Shown: positions 50,069 through 59,653, numbered from the stretch's first letter. The stretch: DNA of 64,000 bases from Pseudorhodoferax sp047601025 (GCF_047601025.1 NZ_JASGJZ010000001.1:5146001-5210000), one strand, 5' to 3'. The notes: generated from the sequence alone by a model not told the origin. Numbers and translations are program-made.

Positions 50069-51001
50069 TCAAAGCGCCTGGACCAGCTCCGGCACGGCCT
50101 GGAACAGGTCGGCCTCCAGCCCGTAGTCGGCCACCGAGAAGATCGGCGCCTCCGGGTCCTTGTTGATCGCCACGATCACCTTGGAGTCCTTCATGCCGGC
50201 CAGGTGCTGGATCGCCCCGCTGATGCCCGCGGCGATGTACAGCTGCGGCGCCACGATCTTGCCGGTCTGCCCGACCTGCAGGTCGTTGGGCGCGTAGCCG
50301 GCGTCCACCGCCGCGCGGCTGGCTCCGATCGCCGCGCCGAGCTTGTCGGCCAGCGGGGTCATGACTTCGTTGAATTTCTCCGCGCTGCCCAGCGCCCGTC
50401 CGCCGGAGACGATGATCTTGGCGGCGGTCAGTTCGGGGCGTTCGCTCTTGGCGATTTCCGAGCCGAGGAAGGCGCTCTTGCCGGTGTCGGCGACGGCGGC
50501 GAGGCTTTCCACCGCGGCGCTGCCGCCGCTTTCGGCGGCAGCGTCGAAGCCGGTGGTGCGCACGGTGATGACTTTGACGCTGTCGCCGCTTTGCACGGTG
50601 GCGATGGCGTTGCCGGCGTAGATCGGGCGCTCGAAGGTGTCGGCGCCGATGACTTTGGTGATGTCGCTGATCTGGGCGACGTCCAGCCTGGCGGCTACGC
50701 GCGGGGCGACGTTCTTGCCGCCGGCGGTGGCCGCGAACAGGATGTGGCTGTAGCCGCCGGCGATGGCCAGGACTTGGGCGGCGATGTTTTCGGCCAGGGC
50801 GTGGGCCAGGCTGGGGGCGTCGGCGTGCAGGACTTTGGCGACGCCGGCGATCTGGCTGGCGGCCTGGGCGGCGGCGCCGGCGTTGTGGCCGGCGACCAGC
50901 ACGTGGACGTCGCCGCCGCAGGCTTGGGCGGCGGTGACGGTGTTCAGCGTGGCGCTTTTGAGGCTGGCGTTGTCGTGTTCGGCGATGACGAGGATGCTCA
51001 T
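50069..51001 (-). CDS. etfA: Electron transfer flavoprotein alpha subunit
   Basis: A 310-aa ETF alpha subunit. The C-terminal FAD domain has SGGRALGSAEKF, GYAPNDLQVGQTGK, and AAGISGAIQHLAGMKDSK followed by INKDPEAPIF, all classical ETF-alpha motifs. It takes electrons from acyl-CoA and related dehydrogenases and passes them to ETF-ubiquinone oxidoreductase. The ATG at 51001 lies 13 bases after the etfB stop, with AAAGACACGCC upstream. Confidence 0.95.
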   Translation of the reverse strand: MSILVIAEHDNASLKSATLNTVTAAQACGGDVHVLVAGHNAGAAAQAASQIAGVAKVLHADAPSLAHALAENIAAQVLAIAGGYSHILFAATAGGKNVAPRVAARLDVAQISDITKVIGADTFERPIYAGNAIATVQSGDSVKVITVRTTGFDAAAESGGSAAVESLAAVADTGKSAFLGSEIAKSERPELTAAKIIVSGGRALGSAEKFNEVMTPLADKLGAAIGASRAAVDAGYAPNDLQVGQTGKIVAPQLYIAAGISGAIQHLAGMKDSKVIVAINKDPEAPIFSVADYGLEADLFQAVPELVQAL

Positions 51002-51014
51002 GGCGTGTCTTTCT

Positions 51015-51764
51015 TCAGATGACCTTGGCTTCGTTCTTGAGCTTGGCCACCAGGGTGGCGACGTCGGGGACTTTGATGCCGGCCGAGCGTTTGGGCGGTT
51101 CGCTGACTTTGAGGGTCTTGAGCTTGCTTTGCACGTCTACGCCGAGGTCTTCGGGCTTGACGGTCTCCAGCGGCTTTTTCTTGGCCTTCATGATGTTGGG
51201 CAGCGTGACGTAGCGCGGCTCGTTCAGGCGCAGGTCGGTGGTGATGACGGCCGGCGTGGCCAGTTCCAGCGTCTCCAGCCCGCCGTCGACTTCGCGGGTC
51301 ACCTTGACTTTGTCGCCGGCCACTTCGACTTTGCTGGCGAAGGTGGCCTGGGGCAGTTCGGCCAGCGCCGCCAGCATCTGGCCGGTCTGGTTGCAGTCGT
51401 CGTCGATGGCTTGCTTGCCCAGGATCACCAGCCCGGGTTGTTCCTTGTCCACCAGGGCCTTGAGCAGCTTGGCCACCGCCAGCGGCTGCAGTTCGGCGTC
51501 GCTTTGCACCAGGATCGCGCGGTCCGCGCCGATGGCCATGGCCGTGCGCAGCGTCTCCTGGCATTGCGCCACGCCGCAGGACACCGCCACCACTTCCGTG
51601 GCCGCGCCTTTTTCCTTCAGGCGCACCGCCTCTTCCACCGCAATCTCGTCGAACGGGTTCATCGACATCTTCACGTTCGCAATGTCCACCCCGCTCGCGT
51701 CCGACTTCACCCGGACTTTCACGTTGTAGTCCACCACGCGCTTGACGGGGACCAGGATCTTCAT
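51015..51764 (-). CDS. etfB: Electron transfer flavoprotein beta subunit
   Basis: A 249-aa ETF beta subunit starting MKILVPVKRVVDYN. The MNPFDEIAVEEAVRLKEKG signature region (about residues 36-54), the AMP-binding GKQAIDDDCNQTGQML segment and a C-terminal Lys-rich stretch are present. The start at 51764 is set by AAAGAGGAG. It forms an operon with etfA. The upstream region to 51997 is shared with the divergent SDR and should hold both promoters. Confidence 0.95.
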   Translation of the reverse strand: MKILVPVKRVVDYNVKVRVKSDASGVDIANVKMSMNPFDEIAVEEAVRLKEKGAATEVVAVSCGVAQCQETLRTAMAIGADRAILVQSDAELQPLAVAKLLKALVDKEQPGLVILGKQAIDDDCNQTGQMLAALAELPQATFASKVEVAGDKVKVTREVDGGLETLELATPAVITTDLRLNEPRYVTLPNIMKAKKKPLETVKPEDLGVDVQSKLKTLKVSEPPKRSAGIKVPDVATLVAKLKNEAKVI

Positions 51765-51997
51765 GGCTACGACTCCTCTTTCAGGTTGGTGCTTGCATGC
51801 CCCGGCTCGGGCAAACCGAATGATTCTAGTGTGCACCGCCGGCCGGCCAACCCGGGGAGACACGCAGGGGACAGGCGCTGATCGGGCGTGCCGCCGGGTG
51901 GGGAACATCCCTGCCCACCGCGGGCGGCGGTCGCCAAGCCCGGCCAATGCCTCTATGCTCTGCGCACCCGACAACAACACCTGTATCGTCGCCCGAC

Positions 51998-52978
51998 ATG
52001 CGCTCTTCCCTGCCCCCTTTCCCCGTCGTCGTCATCACCGGCGCGTCCAGCGGCGTCGGCCGCGCCACCGCCATGGCCTTCGCCCAACGCCGCGCCCGGC
52101 TGGTGCTGGCCGCGCGCGGCGCCGAGGCGCTGGAGCGCGTGGCCGCGCAGTGCGCGCGCCTGGGCGCCCAGGCCATCGCCGTGCCGACCGACGTGACCGA
52201 CGCCAAGGCCGTGCGGGCGCTGGCCGGCGCCGCGCTGCGGCGCTTCGGCGGCATCGACGTCTGGATCAACAACGTCGGCGTGGGAGCGGTCGGCCGCTTC
52301 GAGGCCACGCCGATGGAGGCGCACCGCCGGGTGGTCGAGGCCAACCTGCTGGGACACATGCATGGCGCGCACGCGGTGCTGCCGCACTTCCGCGCCCAGC
52401 GCAACGGCGTGCTGGTCAACATGATCTCGCTGGGCGGCTGGGTCGCCGCGCCCTACGCCAGCGCCTACACGGCCAGCAAGTTCGGCCTGCGCGGCTGGTC
52501 GGCCGCGCTGCGGGCCGAGCTGTCCGACCTGCCGGGCGTGCACGTCTGCGACGTGTGCCCGACCATCGTAGATACGCCGGGCCTGCGCCATGGCGCCAAC
52601 TTCACCGGCCGCAAGCTGCAGCCGCCCGGGCTGCTGGTCGACCCCGAAGCCGTGGCCGCCGCCATCGTGCGGCTGGTGCGCCATCCGCGCCCGACGCTGT
52701 GGCTGGGCACCGGCGCGCTGGCCGGCCGGCTGGCCCAGGCCGCGGCGCCGGCCACGCTGGGCCGGGCCGGCAAGTGGGCCGTGGACCGGGCCCTGGCCGG
52801 CGCCGAGCGCGAACCGGTCACGCAGGGCAACCTGTTCGAACCCTCGCGCCATCCGGCCGTGCACGGCAGCCAGCGGCGGCGCCCGGCACCGCAGAAGAAG
52901 CTGGCGCTGGCCGTGGCGTTCATCGGCGCGGTCGCGATCGGCCTGCTGCTGGCGACCACGCCGCGCGAGCGCAGCTGA
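51998..52978 (+). CDS. SDR family oxidoreductase with C-terminal membrane anchor
   Basis: A 326-aa SDR with TGASSGVGRA (about residues 13-22), NNVG in place of NNAG, Ser in NMISLGGW and the active-site YTASK. After the catalytic domain a basic linker leads to one hydrophobic helix near the C-terminus (LALAVAFIGAVAIGLLLATT), so the enzyme is probably tethered to the membrane. A longer frame from 51947 is possible but has no better ribosome site. It is divergent from etfB and convergent with the deacetylase-like gene. Confidence 0.85.
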   Translation: MRSSLPPFPVVVITGASSGVGRATAMAFAQRRARLVLAARGAEALERVAAQCARLGAQAIAVPTDVTDAKAVRALAGAALRRFGGIDVWINNVGVGAVGRFEATPMEAHRRVVEANLLGHMHGAHAVLPHFRAQRNGVLVNMISLGGWVAAPYASAYTASKFGLRGWSAALRAELSDLPGVHVCDVCPTIVDTPGLRHGANFTGRKLQPPGLLVDPEAVAAAIVRLVRHPRPTLWLGTGALAGRLAQAAAPATLGRAGKWAVDRALAGAEREPVTQGNLFEPSRHPAVHGSQRRRPAPQKKLALAVAFIGAVAIGLLLATTPRERS

Positions 52979-52981
52979 CCG

Positions 52982-53935
52982 CTACAGGTCCGCCAGCACG
53001 CGGACGTGGGCTTCCACGCTGCGGGCCAGCGCGCTGAGGCTGTAGCCGCCCTCCAGGCAGCTGACGATGCGGCCCTTGGCATGGCGCCGGGCCACGTCCT
53101 TCAGGCGGCTCGTGATCCAGGCGTAGTCCTGCTCGGTCAGGCCGAGCTGGCCCATGTCGTCCTCGCGGTGCGCATCGAAGCCGGCGCTGATGAAGATCAT
53201 CTCGGGCTTGAACTCATCCAGCCGCGGCAGCCAGGCCATGTCGATCATCTCGCGCACGTCCATGCCGCGGGTGTAGGCCGGCACCGGCAGGTTGACCAGG
53301 TTGCCGGCCTGCGAGAAGTTCCAGTCCAGCGGGTAGAACGGATGCTGGTAGAAGCTGACCATCAGGATGCGGTCGTCGCCCGCCACGATGTCCTCGGTGC
53401 CGTTGCCGTGGTGCACGTCGAAGTCCACGATGGCCACGCGCGACAGGCCGTGCCGCTCCAGCGCGTAGCGCGCCGCGATCGCCACGTTGTTGAAGAAGCA
53501 AAAGCCCATGGCCTGGTTGCGGCAGGCGTGGTGGCCCGGTGGGCGCACGGCGCAGAACGCGTTCTCCAGCTCGCCGCCCAGCACCGCGTCGGTCGCCGCC
53601 AGCGCGGCGCCGGCCGCATGCAGCGCGGCGCTCCAGGTGTGCACGTTCAGGCTGGTGTCGGGATCGATCTGCGCGTGCGTGGGGCCGCCGGCGTCGATCT
53701 GCTCCTGCAGGTTGTCGGTCATGCCGCGGATCGCCGCCACGTGCATGCGGCCGTGCGCCAACTCCAGGTCGCCGACGGTGGCCGGCGGCGCCTCGCGGCG
53801 GTCCAGCGCATCGCCCACGCCGGTGACCAGCAGCCGGTCCTCGATCGCGTCCAGCCGCTCGGGGCACTCGGGATGGCCGGGGCCCATCTCGTGCCTGCGG
53901 CACTCGCTGTGGCTGAAGTATCCAGTCTGGTTCAC
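52982..53935 (-). CDS. Histone deacetylase-like amidohydrolase (AcuC/HDAH family)
   Basis: A 317-aa zinc hydrolase of the arginase/deacetylase fold. It has RPPGHHA (paired His, about residues 137-143), the metal-binding DFDVHHGNGTED (Asp and His, about 174-185) and GFDAHREDDMG (second Asp). Bacterial members deacetylate acetyl-polyamines, acetyl-lysine proteins or other acetylated amines. No ATG precedes the fold closely, so a GTG at 53935 with upstream GGGAGACGAG is taken as the start. It is divergent from moxR with a 43-base gap. Confidence 0.87.
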   Translation of the reverse strand: MNQTGYFSHSECRRHEMGPGHPECPERLDAIEDRLLVTGVGDALDRREAPPATVGDLELAHGRMHVAAIRGMTDNLQEQIDAGGPTHAQIDPDTSLNVHTWSAALHAAGAALAATDAVLGGELENAFCAVRPPGHHACRNQAMGFCFFNNVAIAARYALERHGLSRVAIVDFDVHHGNGTEDIVAGDDRILMVSFYQHPFYPLDWNFSQAGNLVNLPVPAYTRGMDVREMIDMAWLPRLDEFKPEMIFISAGFDAHREDDMGQLGLTEQDYAWITSRLKDVARRHAKGRIVSCLEGGYSLSALARSVEAHVRVLADL

Positions 53936-53978
53936 GGCGCTCGTCTCCCTCGCAGGTGTTTTCGGGTATGGTCCTGCG

Positions 53979-54899
53979 ATGATCGTACACGCCACCGCCG
54001 GCCGGCTTTTGCGGCAGCTCAATGACGTGATCGTCGGCAAGGCGGCGCAGATCCAGGACTGCGTGGCCTGCCTGCTGGCCGGCGGGCACCTGCTGATCGA
54101 GGACGTCCCGGGCGTCGGCAAGACCACGCTGGCCCATGCGCTGGCGCGCAGCTTCGGGCTGCAGTTCTCGCGCGTGCAGTTCACCTCGGACCTCATGCCC
54201 AGCGACCTGACCGGCGTGTCGGTCTACGAGCGCGGCCAGGAAGCCTTCGTGTTCCATCCCGGCCCGCTGTTCGCGCAGATCCTGCTGGCCGACGAGATCA
54301 ACCGCGCCAGCCCCAAGACGCAGAGCGCGCTGCTGGAGGCCATGGAGGAAAAGCAGGTCACCGTCGACGGCGCCACGCGCGCGCTGCCGCGCCCCTTCTT
54401 CGTGATCGCCACGCAGAACCCGCAGGACCAGGTCGGCACCTTCGCGCTGCCGGAGTCGCAGCTGGACCGCTTCCTGATGCGCATCTCGCTCGGCTACCCG
54501 GACCGCGGCGCCGAACGGCTGCTGCTGGCCGGCGCGGACCGCCGCCAGTTGGTCGACGCCCTGCCCGCGCTGCTGACGCCCGGCGAGCTGCAGGCGCTGC
54601 AGCAGCAGGTGCTGCAGGTGCACCTGGCCGGGCCGCTGCTGGACTACCTGCAGGACCTGGTCGCGGCCACGCGCTCGGGCCGCTGGTTCCTGCAGGGCCT
54701 GTCGCCGCGCGCCGCCATCGCCGTGGTGCGCGCGGCCCAGGCGCAGGCGCTGCTGGGCGGGCGCGACTACGTGGCGCCGGACGACGTGCAGGCCATCCTG
54801 CCGCAGACCATCGCGCACCGGCTGGTGCCGGTCGGCGACGCCGGCCGCGGCGCCGTCGAGCAGGTGCGCGCCATGGTCGAGGCCGTGCCGCTGCCGTGA
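53979..54899 (+). CDS. moxR: MoxR-family AAA+ ATPase
   Basis: A 306-aa MoxR AAA+ ATPase with Walker A EDVPGVGKTTLAHAL (about residues 40-54), Walker B ILLADEINRASPKTQSALLEAMEE and sensor 1 VIATQNP. The lid domain follows. MoxR proteins act as chaperone-type ATPases with von Willebrand or DUF58 partners. The ATG at 53979 lies in a TCCTGCG context without a strong ribosome site. It overlaps the DUF58 gene by four bases (GTGA), forming a moxR-DUF58-tgpA operon. Confidence 0.92.
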   Translation: MIVHATAGRLLRQLNDVIVGKAAQIQDCVACLLAGGHLLIEDVPGVGKTTLAHALARSFGLQFSRVQFTSDLMPSDLTGVSVYERGQEAFVFHPGPLFAQILLADEINRASPKTQSALLEAMEEKQVTVDGATRALPRPFFVIATQNPQDQVGTFALPESQLDRFLMRISLGYPDRGAERLLLAGADRRQLVDALPALLTPGELQALQQQVLQVHLAGPLLDYLQDLVAATRSGRWFLQGLSPRAAIAVVRAAQAQALLGGRDYVAPDDVQAILPQTIAHRLVPVGDAGRGAVEQVRAMVEAVPLP

Positions 54900-55870
54900 G
54901 CGCCGTCCTGGGCCGCCGCAGCCCGCCGCCGCACTGGCGCCTGCGCCTCCAGGCCTGGTGGGAGGCGCGCCTGCCGCGCAGCGACACGCTGGCGCTGACC
55001 CAGCGCAACCTCTACATCCTGCCCACGCGCGCCGGACTGATGCTGGCGGCCACGCTGGCGCTGCTGCTGCTGGGCTCGATCAACTACCAGCTGAACCTGG
55101 GCTACCTGCTGACCTTCCTGCTGGCCGGCTGCGCGCTGGCCGGCATGCACGCGGGCCACGCCACGCTGCACGGCCTGCAGCTGCACCTGCTGCCGCCCGA
55201 GCCGCAGTTCCTGGGCACGTCCTGCCAGCTCACGATCGAACTGGCCAGCACCCGCGCCGCCCCGCGCCACGGCATCGCCGCGAGCCTGCGCGGCACTGGG
55301 CGGCTGGCCTACGTGGACGTGCCGGCCGGCGGCCGCAGCCAGGTGCACGTGGCCTTCGCGCCGGCGCGGCGCGGCCTGCACGCCATCCCCACGCTGGTCC
55401 TGGAGACGCGCTACCCGATGGGCGCCTTCCGCGTCTGGGCGCTGTGGCGGCCGGCCTCCCGGGTGCTGGTCTACCCGCAGCCCGAGCCGCACCCGCCGCC
55501 GCTGCCGCCCGGCAGCCCCGACCCCGGCGGCGGCGTGCACCAGGCCGCCGGCAGCGGCGAGTTCGACGGCGTGCGCGACTACCGCCGCGGCGACCCGCTG
55601 AAGCGTGTGGTCTGGAAGAAGGCCGCCAAGGCCGGCGAACTGGTCAGCCGCGACAGCCGGCAGGCCCGGCGCCACGCGCTGTGGCTGGACCTGGAAGCCG
55701 CCGCCGGCGCCGCCGGCCGCGAGCACCGCCTCTCGCGCCTGTGCGCCTGGGTGCTGCAGGCCGACCGGCTGGGCCTGCCGTACGGCCTGCGCCTGCCCGG
55801 CCTGCAGCTGCCGCCGGCCAGCGGCCCGGCCCACCGGCGGCGCTGCCTGGAGGCGCTGGCGCTGTGCTGA
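54896..55870 (+). CDS. DUF58 domain membrane protein
   Basis: A 324-aa protein with two N-terminal hydrophobic helices (about residues 47-82) and the DUF58 core GEFDGVRDYRRGDPLKRVVWK (about residues 221-241), which resembles a von Willebrand-type partner of MoxR. The GTG start overlaps the moxR stop. The stop lies inside the start region of the transglutaminase-like gene. Function: part of the conserved MoxR-DUF58-transglutaminase module of the cell envelope, with an exact role unknown. Confidence 0.88.
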   Translation: MSAVLGRRSPPPHWRLRLQAWWEARLPRSDTLALTQRNLYILPTRAGLMLAATLALLLLGSINYQLNLGYLLTFLLAGCALAGMHAGHATLHGLQLHLLPPEPQFLGTSCQLTIELASTRAAPRHGIAASLRGTGRLAYVDVPAGGRSQVHVAFAPARRGLHAIPTLVLETRYPMGAFRVWALWRPASRVLVYPQPEPHPPPLPPGSPDPGGGVHQAAGSGEFDGVRDYRRGDPLKRVVWKKAAKAGELVSRDSRQARRHALWLDLEAAAGAAGREHRLSRLCAWVLQADRLGLPYGLRLPGLQLPPASGPAHRRRCLEALALC

Positions 55871-57897
55871 GCCGGCCGCTGCGCCGCCCTTGCAACCTGC
55901 CACGCGACAGCCGCGACACGCTGTTCCTGCTGGCCGTGGTCGGCTGGATCCTGCTGCCGCAGGTGCCGCGGCTGCCGCCGTGGTGCAGCGCGCTGGCCGC
56001 GGCGGTGCTGGCCTGGCGCGCCTGGCTGGCGTTCGGCGCGCGCCCGCTGCCGGCGCGCTGGTGGCTGCTGGCGCTGGTCGGCCTGGCCGTCGCGCTGACG
56101 CTCGCCTCGCACCGCACGCTGCTCGGGCGCGACGCCGGCGTCACGCTGCTGGTCTCGCTGCTGGCGCTCAAGACGCTGGAGCTGCGCGCACGGCGCGACG
56201 CCTTCGTGCTGTTCTTCCTGGGCTTCTTCACGATGCTCACGAACTTCTTCTTCTCGCAATCGCTGGCCGTCGCCGCCGCCATGCTGGTCGGGCTGCTGGG
56301 CCTGCTGGCGGCGCTGGTCAACGCCCACATGCCGGTCGGCCGCCCGCCGCTGGCGCTGGCCGCGCGCCAGGCGCTGCGCATGGTGCTGCTGGGTGCGCCG
56401 GTGATGCTGGTGCTGTTCCTGCTGTTCCCGCGGCTGGCGCCGCTGTGGAGCGTCCCCGGCGACGCGATGGGCGGGCGCAGCGGCCTGTCGCCCACGATGG
56501 AGGTCGGCAGCCTGGCCAGCCTGGCGCTGGACGACGCCATCGCCATGCGCGTGCGCTTCGACGGGCCGCCGCCAGCCCAGCCCGACCTGTACTTCCGCGG
56601 CCCGGTGCTGACCGAGTACGACGGCCGCAGCTGGCGCCCGGCGCGGGTGGAATTCGGCCTGGACGCGCCGCCCGGTGGCGCGCTGCGCGTGCTCGGCGCG
56701 CCGGTGCGCTACGAGGTCACGCTGGAGCCGCACAACCGGCCCTGGCTGCTGCTGCTCGACGCCGCGGCGCGCGCGCCGGAACTGGCCGGCCTGCGCGCGC
56801 TGCAGTCGGCCGAGCTGCAATGGTTCGCCACGCGGCCGGTCACCGACCTCGTGCGCTACCGCGCGCAGAGCCACGTCGACTTCCGCCACGGGCCGCTGCA
56901 GCGCACCGCCGCGCTGCAGCCCGCCCTGCAGCTGCCGCCCGGCCGCAACCCGCGCACGCTGGCGCTGGCCGCCGAGATGCGGCGCGACCCGCGCCTGGCC
57001 GGTGCCGGCAGCGCCGCGCTGGTGGCGGCCGCCCTGCAGCGGCTGCGCGGCGGCGGCTATGTCTACACGCTGGAGCCGGGCGTCTACGGCGAGCACCAGG
57101 CCGACGAGTTCTGGTTCGACCGCAGGCAGGGCTTTTGCGAACACATCGCCTCGGCCTTCGTGGTGCTGATGCGCGCGCTGGACGTGCCGGCCCGCATCGT
57201 CACCGGCTACCAGGGCGGCGAGATGAACGGCGTGGACGGCTACTGGACCGTGCGCCAGAGCGACGCCCACGCCTGGGCCGAGGTCTGGCACGCAGGCCGG
57301 GGCTGGGTGCGGGTGGACCCCACGGCCGCCGTGGCGCCAGGCCGCATCGGCAGCCTGCAGCGCCTGCGCGCGCCCCAGGGCGCGTTCGCCGCGGCCGTCG
57401 GCGCCGTCGACCCGGACATCGCGGCCCGGCTGCGCGCGGTCTGGGAAGCCGTCAACAACCGCTGGAACCAATGGGTGCTGAACTACACGCAGACCCGCCA
57501 GCTCGACCTGCTGCGCCGCCTGGGCTTTTCCGCCGACGACTGGACCGACCTGGCCGGGCTGCTGGCCGGCGCGCTGGCGCTGGGCGGCCTGGGCGGCGCC
57601 GGCTGGGCGCTGTGGGAACGGCGCCGGCGCGACCCCTGGCTGCGCCTGCTGGACCAGGCGCGCGACCGCCTGCGCGCCGCCGGCCTGGCGGTGCCGCCGC
57701 ACGCGCCGCCGCGGCAGCTGGCCGAGGCGCTCGCGCACGCCGGCCTGCCCGGCGACCACGCGGCGCTGCGCGGCTGGCTGCTGCGCCTGGAGGCGCAGCG
57801 CTACGCGCGCGCCGGCCCGGCCAGCCTGGCGGCGCTGCGGCGCGAATCCCGGCAGCTGCGCTGGCCCGCCGCCCACCCGCCGATACTCCGTCCATGA
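55864..57897 (+). CDS. tgpA: TgpA-like membrane transglutaminase (DUF3488)
   Basis: A 677-aa membrane protein. About seven N-terminal helices (DUF3488, residues about 15-190) are followed by a periplasmic transglutaminase-like domain with the catalytic Cys in QGFCEHIASAF (about residue 424), His in DAHAWAEVWH and Asp in VRVDPT. A further helix (LAGALALGGLGGAGWAL) precedes a C-terminal tail. It is related to TgpA of Pseudomonas aeruginosa, which I recall as essential there. The GTG at 55864 is the chosen start, overlapping DUF58. Its stop overlaps the mltB start (ATGA). Confidence 0.9.
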   Translation: MLSRPLRRPCNLPRDSRDTLFLLAVVGWILLPQVPRLPPWCSALAAAVLAWRAWLAFGARPLPARWWLLALVGLAVALTLASHRTLLGRDAGVTLLVSLLALKTLELRARRDAFVLFFLGFFTMLTNFFFSQSLAVAAAMLVGLLGLLAALVNAHMPVGRPPLALAARQALRMVLLGAPVMLVLFLLFPRLAPLWSVPGDAMGGRSGLSPTMEVGSLASLALDDAIAMRVRFDGPPPAQPDLYFRGPVLTEYDGRSWRPARVEFGLDAPPGGALRVLGAPVRYEVTLEPHNRPWLLLLDAAARAPELAGLRALQSAELQWFATRPVTDLVRYRAQSHVDFRHGPLQRTAALQPALQLPPGRNPRTLALAAEMRRDPRLAGAGSAALVAAALQRLRGGGYVYTLEPGVYGEHQADEFWFDRRQGFCEHIASAFVVLMRALDVPARIVTGYQGGEMNGVDGYWTVRQSDAHAWAEVWHAGRGWVRVDPTAAVAPGRIGSLQRLRAPQGAFAAAVGAVDPDIAARLRAVWEAVNNRWNQWVLNYTQTRQLDLLRRLGFSADDWTDLAGLLAGALALGGLGGAGWALWERRRRDPWLRLLDQARDRLRAAGLAVPPHAPPRQLAEALAHAGLPGDHAALRGWLLRLEAQRYARAGPASLAALRRESRQLRWPAAHPPILRP

Positions 57898-58982
57898 ACC
57901 GATTGCTCCGCTGCAGCCTGGCGCTGTTCGCCCTGCCCCTGATCGCCCTGCCCGCCCCGGCCCAGACGCCGAAGAAGCGCCCCGCCGCGGCGGCCGCAGC
58001 GGCCAGTGCCCCCGGGCCGCTGTACGCGACCCGCCCCGAGGTACTGCTGGCCGCCGACGACATCGCCAGCCGCCGCGACCTGGACCGCGAATGGGTGCGC
58101 CAGGCCATCGGCCAGGCCCGGCTGCTGCCGCAGGTGCAGCGGCTGATGGCGCCGGCGCCGCGCGGCACGCCCAAGAACTGGCGCGTCTACCGCAGCCGCT
58201 TCATCGACCCGGCACGCATCCGCGCCGGCGTGCGCTTCTGGCAGCAGCACCGCGAAGCGCTGGCCCGCGCCGAGCGCACCTACGGCGTGCCGGCCGAGAT
58301 CATCGTCGGCATCCTCGGCGTGGAGACCATCTACGGCCAGCAGACCGGCAGCTTCCCGGCCATCGACGCGCTGGTCACGCTGGCCTTCGACTTCCCGAAG
58401 GCGCATCCGCGCGCGGCCGAACGCGCCGCCTTCTTCCTCGGCGAGCTGGAGCAGCTGCTGAGCCTGTCCGACCGCAGCGGCACCGACCCGCGCGCCTGGC
58501 GCGGCAGCTTCGCCGGCGCCATGGGCCTGCCGCAGTTCATGCCGTCGAGCTGGGTGCGCTACGCGGTGGACTTCGACGGCGACGGCCGCGTCGACCTGTT
58601 CGGCAGCGCCGAAGACGCCATCGGCTCGGTCGCCAACTACTTCAGGGCCTTCGGCTGGCAGACCGGCATGCCAGCCTTCTACCCGGTGGCGCTGGACCCG
58701 CAAGCCGACATGGACACGCTGCTGGCGCCGGACATCCTGCCGACCTTCGGCGCCGAGCGCTTCACGGCCCTGGGGGCGCGGCTCGACGGCGCGGCGCTGC
58801 AGCACGCCGGCCCGCTGGCGCTGGTCGAACTGCAGAACGGCGGCGATGCACCCCAGTACGTGGCCGGCACCGAGAACTTCTACGTGATCACGCGCTACAA
58901 CTGGTCCAGCTACTACGCGATGGCGGTGCTGGAACTGGGGCAGGCGGTCAAGGCCGCGCTCGACCGCCCGTCCGGCGCCTAG
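57894..58982 (+). CDS. mltB: Membrane-bound/periplasmic lytic murein transglycosylase B
   Basis: A 362-aa lytic transglycosylase of the MltB family (GH103). An N-terminal signal peptide ends near APAQ (residue 24). No lipobox Cys follows, so it is probably soluble in the periplasm, more like SltB. The catalytic Glu is in GILGVETIYGQQTG (about residue 145), and AGAMGLPQFMPSSW is the second family motif. It cleaves the glycan backbone of peptidoglycan. The start overlaps tgpA by four bases, so it belongs to the same operon. Its stop overlaps the convergent DUF4760-like gene. Confidence 0.92.
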   Translation: MNRLLRCSLALFALPLIALPAPAQTPKKRPAAAAAAASAPGPLYATRPEVLLAADDIASRRDLDREWVRQAIGQARLLPQVQRLMAPAPRGTPKNWRVYRSRFIDPARIRAGVRFWQQHREALARAERTYGVPAEIIVGILGVETIYGQQTGSFPAIDALVTLAFDFPKAHPRAAERAAFFLGELEQLLSLSDRSGTDPRAWRGSFAGAMGLPQFMPSSWVRYAVDFDGDGRVDLFGSAEDAIGSVANYFRAFGWQTGMPAFYPVALDPQADMDTLLAPDILPTFGAERFTALGARLDGAALQHAGPLALVELQNGGDAPQYVAGTENFYVITRYNWSSYYAMAVLELGQAVKAALDRPSGA

Positions 58983-59653
58983 CCGCGCAGCATCGAGAAC
59001 GGCCGCAGATCGTTGGCCGGCACTTCGCGCTCGTCGCGCCAGCGCAGGTACAGCCAGCGCAGGTTGCGGTAGAGCAGCAGGTTGCGCGGCAGGTGCGCGT
59101 CGCCGGCCACCCGGCGCTCGATCCAGTCGCGCGAGTAGAACGTGGTCTTGGTCAGGATCGAACGCAGGCTGGCGCGCAGCATGGCCTCGTGCAGGTCGCC
59201 GTGGCGCACGCCGATCGCGATGTACTCGAAGTAGTTCAGGACGTAGCGCAGCGCCTCCTCGTCGTCGCCGGCGATGCCGGCGGTCGCGTCCTGCTCGGGG
59301 TCGCGCGTGGCCAGCGGATGGGCCCGCTCGTAGGCACCGAAGAACTTGTTGACGCGGTCGGCGCGCTCCATGTAGGTGGCCGACAGGCGCGACTGCAGCA
59401 GCGTGTTCACCGTGTGCTGCTTGACCGAGTTGCGGATCGAGGTCCAAGCCGTCACGATCCAGCCGATCACGGCCAGCCAGGCGGCCAACAGCACGACGAT
59501 CTGCTGCTTCTCCAGCGCCTCGGCCGGCGCGGTGCGGCGCAGCCACTGGTGCCACCAGAAGAACACCGCCACCGAGATCAGGGCCGCAAAAAACAAAAGG
59601 CCCAGCACGAAGCTGGGCCTCCAGAACGATGGGTCGCCCTTATGCGAAGCCAT
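58979..59653 (-). CDS. Membrane protein, DUF4760-like
   Basis: A 224-aa protein with two N-terminal hydrophobic helices (about residues 15-34 and 51-70). A cytoplasmic helical domain follows with LNYFEYIAIGVRHGDL, a pattern I associate with DUF4760 proteins of unknown function. It converges on mltB with a four-base overlap of stops. An intrinsic-terminator-like hairpin lies inside codons 11-19 (59598-59620), which is odd and raises the possibility of attenuation. Confidence 0.7.
   Translation of the reverse strand: MASHKGDPSFWRPSFVLGLLFFAALISVAVFFWWHQWLRRTAPAEALEKQQIVVLLAAWLAVIGWIVTAWTSIRNSVKQHTVNTLLQSRLSATYMERADRVNKFFGAYERAHPLATRDPEQDATAGIAGDDEEALRYVLNYFEYIAIGVRHGDLHEAMLRASLRSILTKTTFYSRDWIERRVAGDAHLPRNLLLYRNLRWLYLRWRDEREVPANDLRPFSMLRG
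59587..59620 (-). terminator. Terminator-like hairpin inside the start of the DUF4760-like gene
   Basis: On the minus strand AGGCCCAGC, a five-base loop TTCGT, then GCTGGGCCT is followed by TTTGTTTTTTG. This is a textbook intrinsic terminator shape with a perfect nine-base stem. It lies about 150 bases after the end of the MFS gene and about 35 bases into the next ORF, so it may end MFS transcripts or attenuate the downstream gene. Confidence 0.65.
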
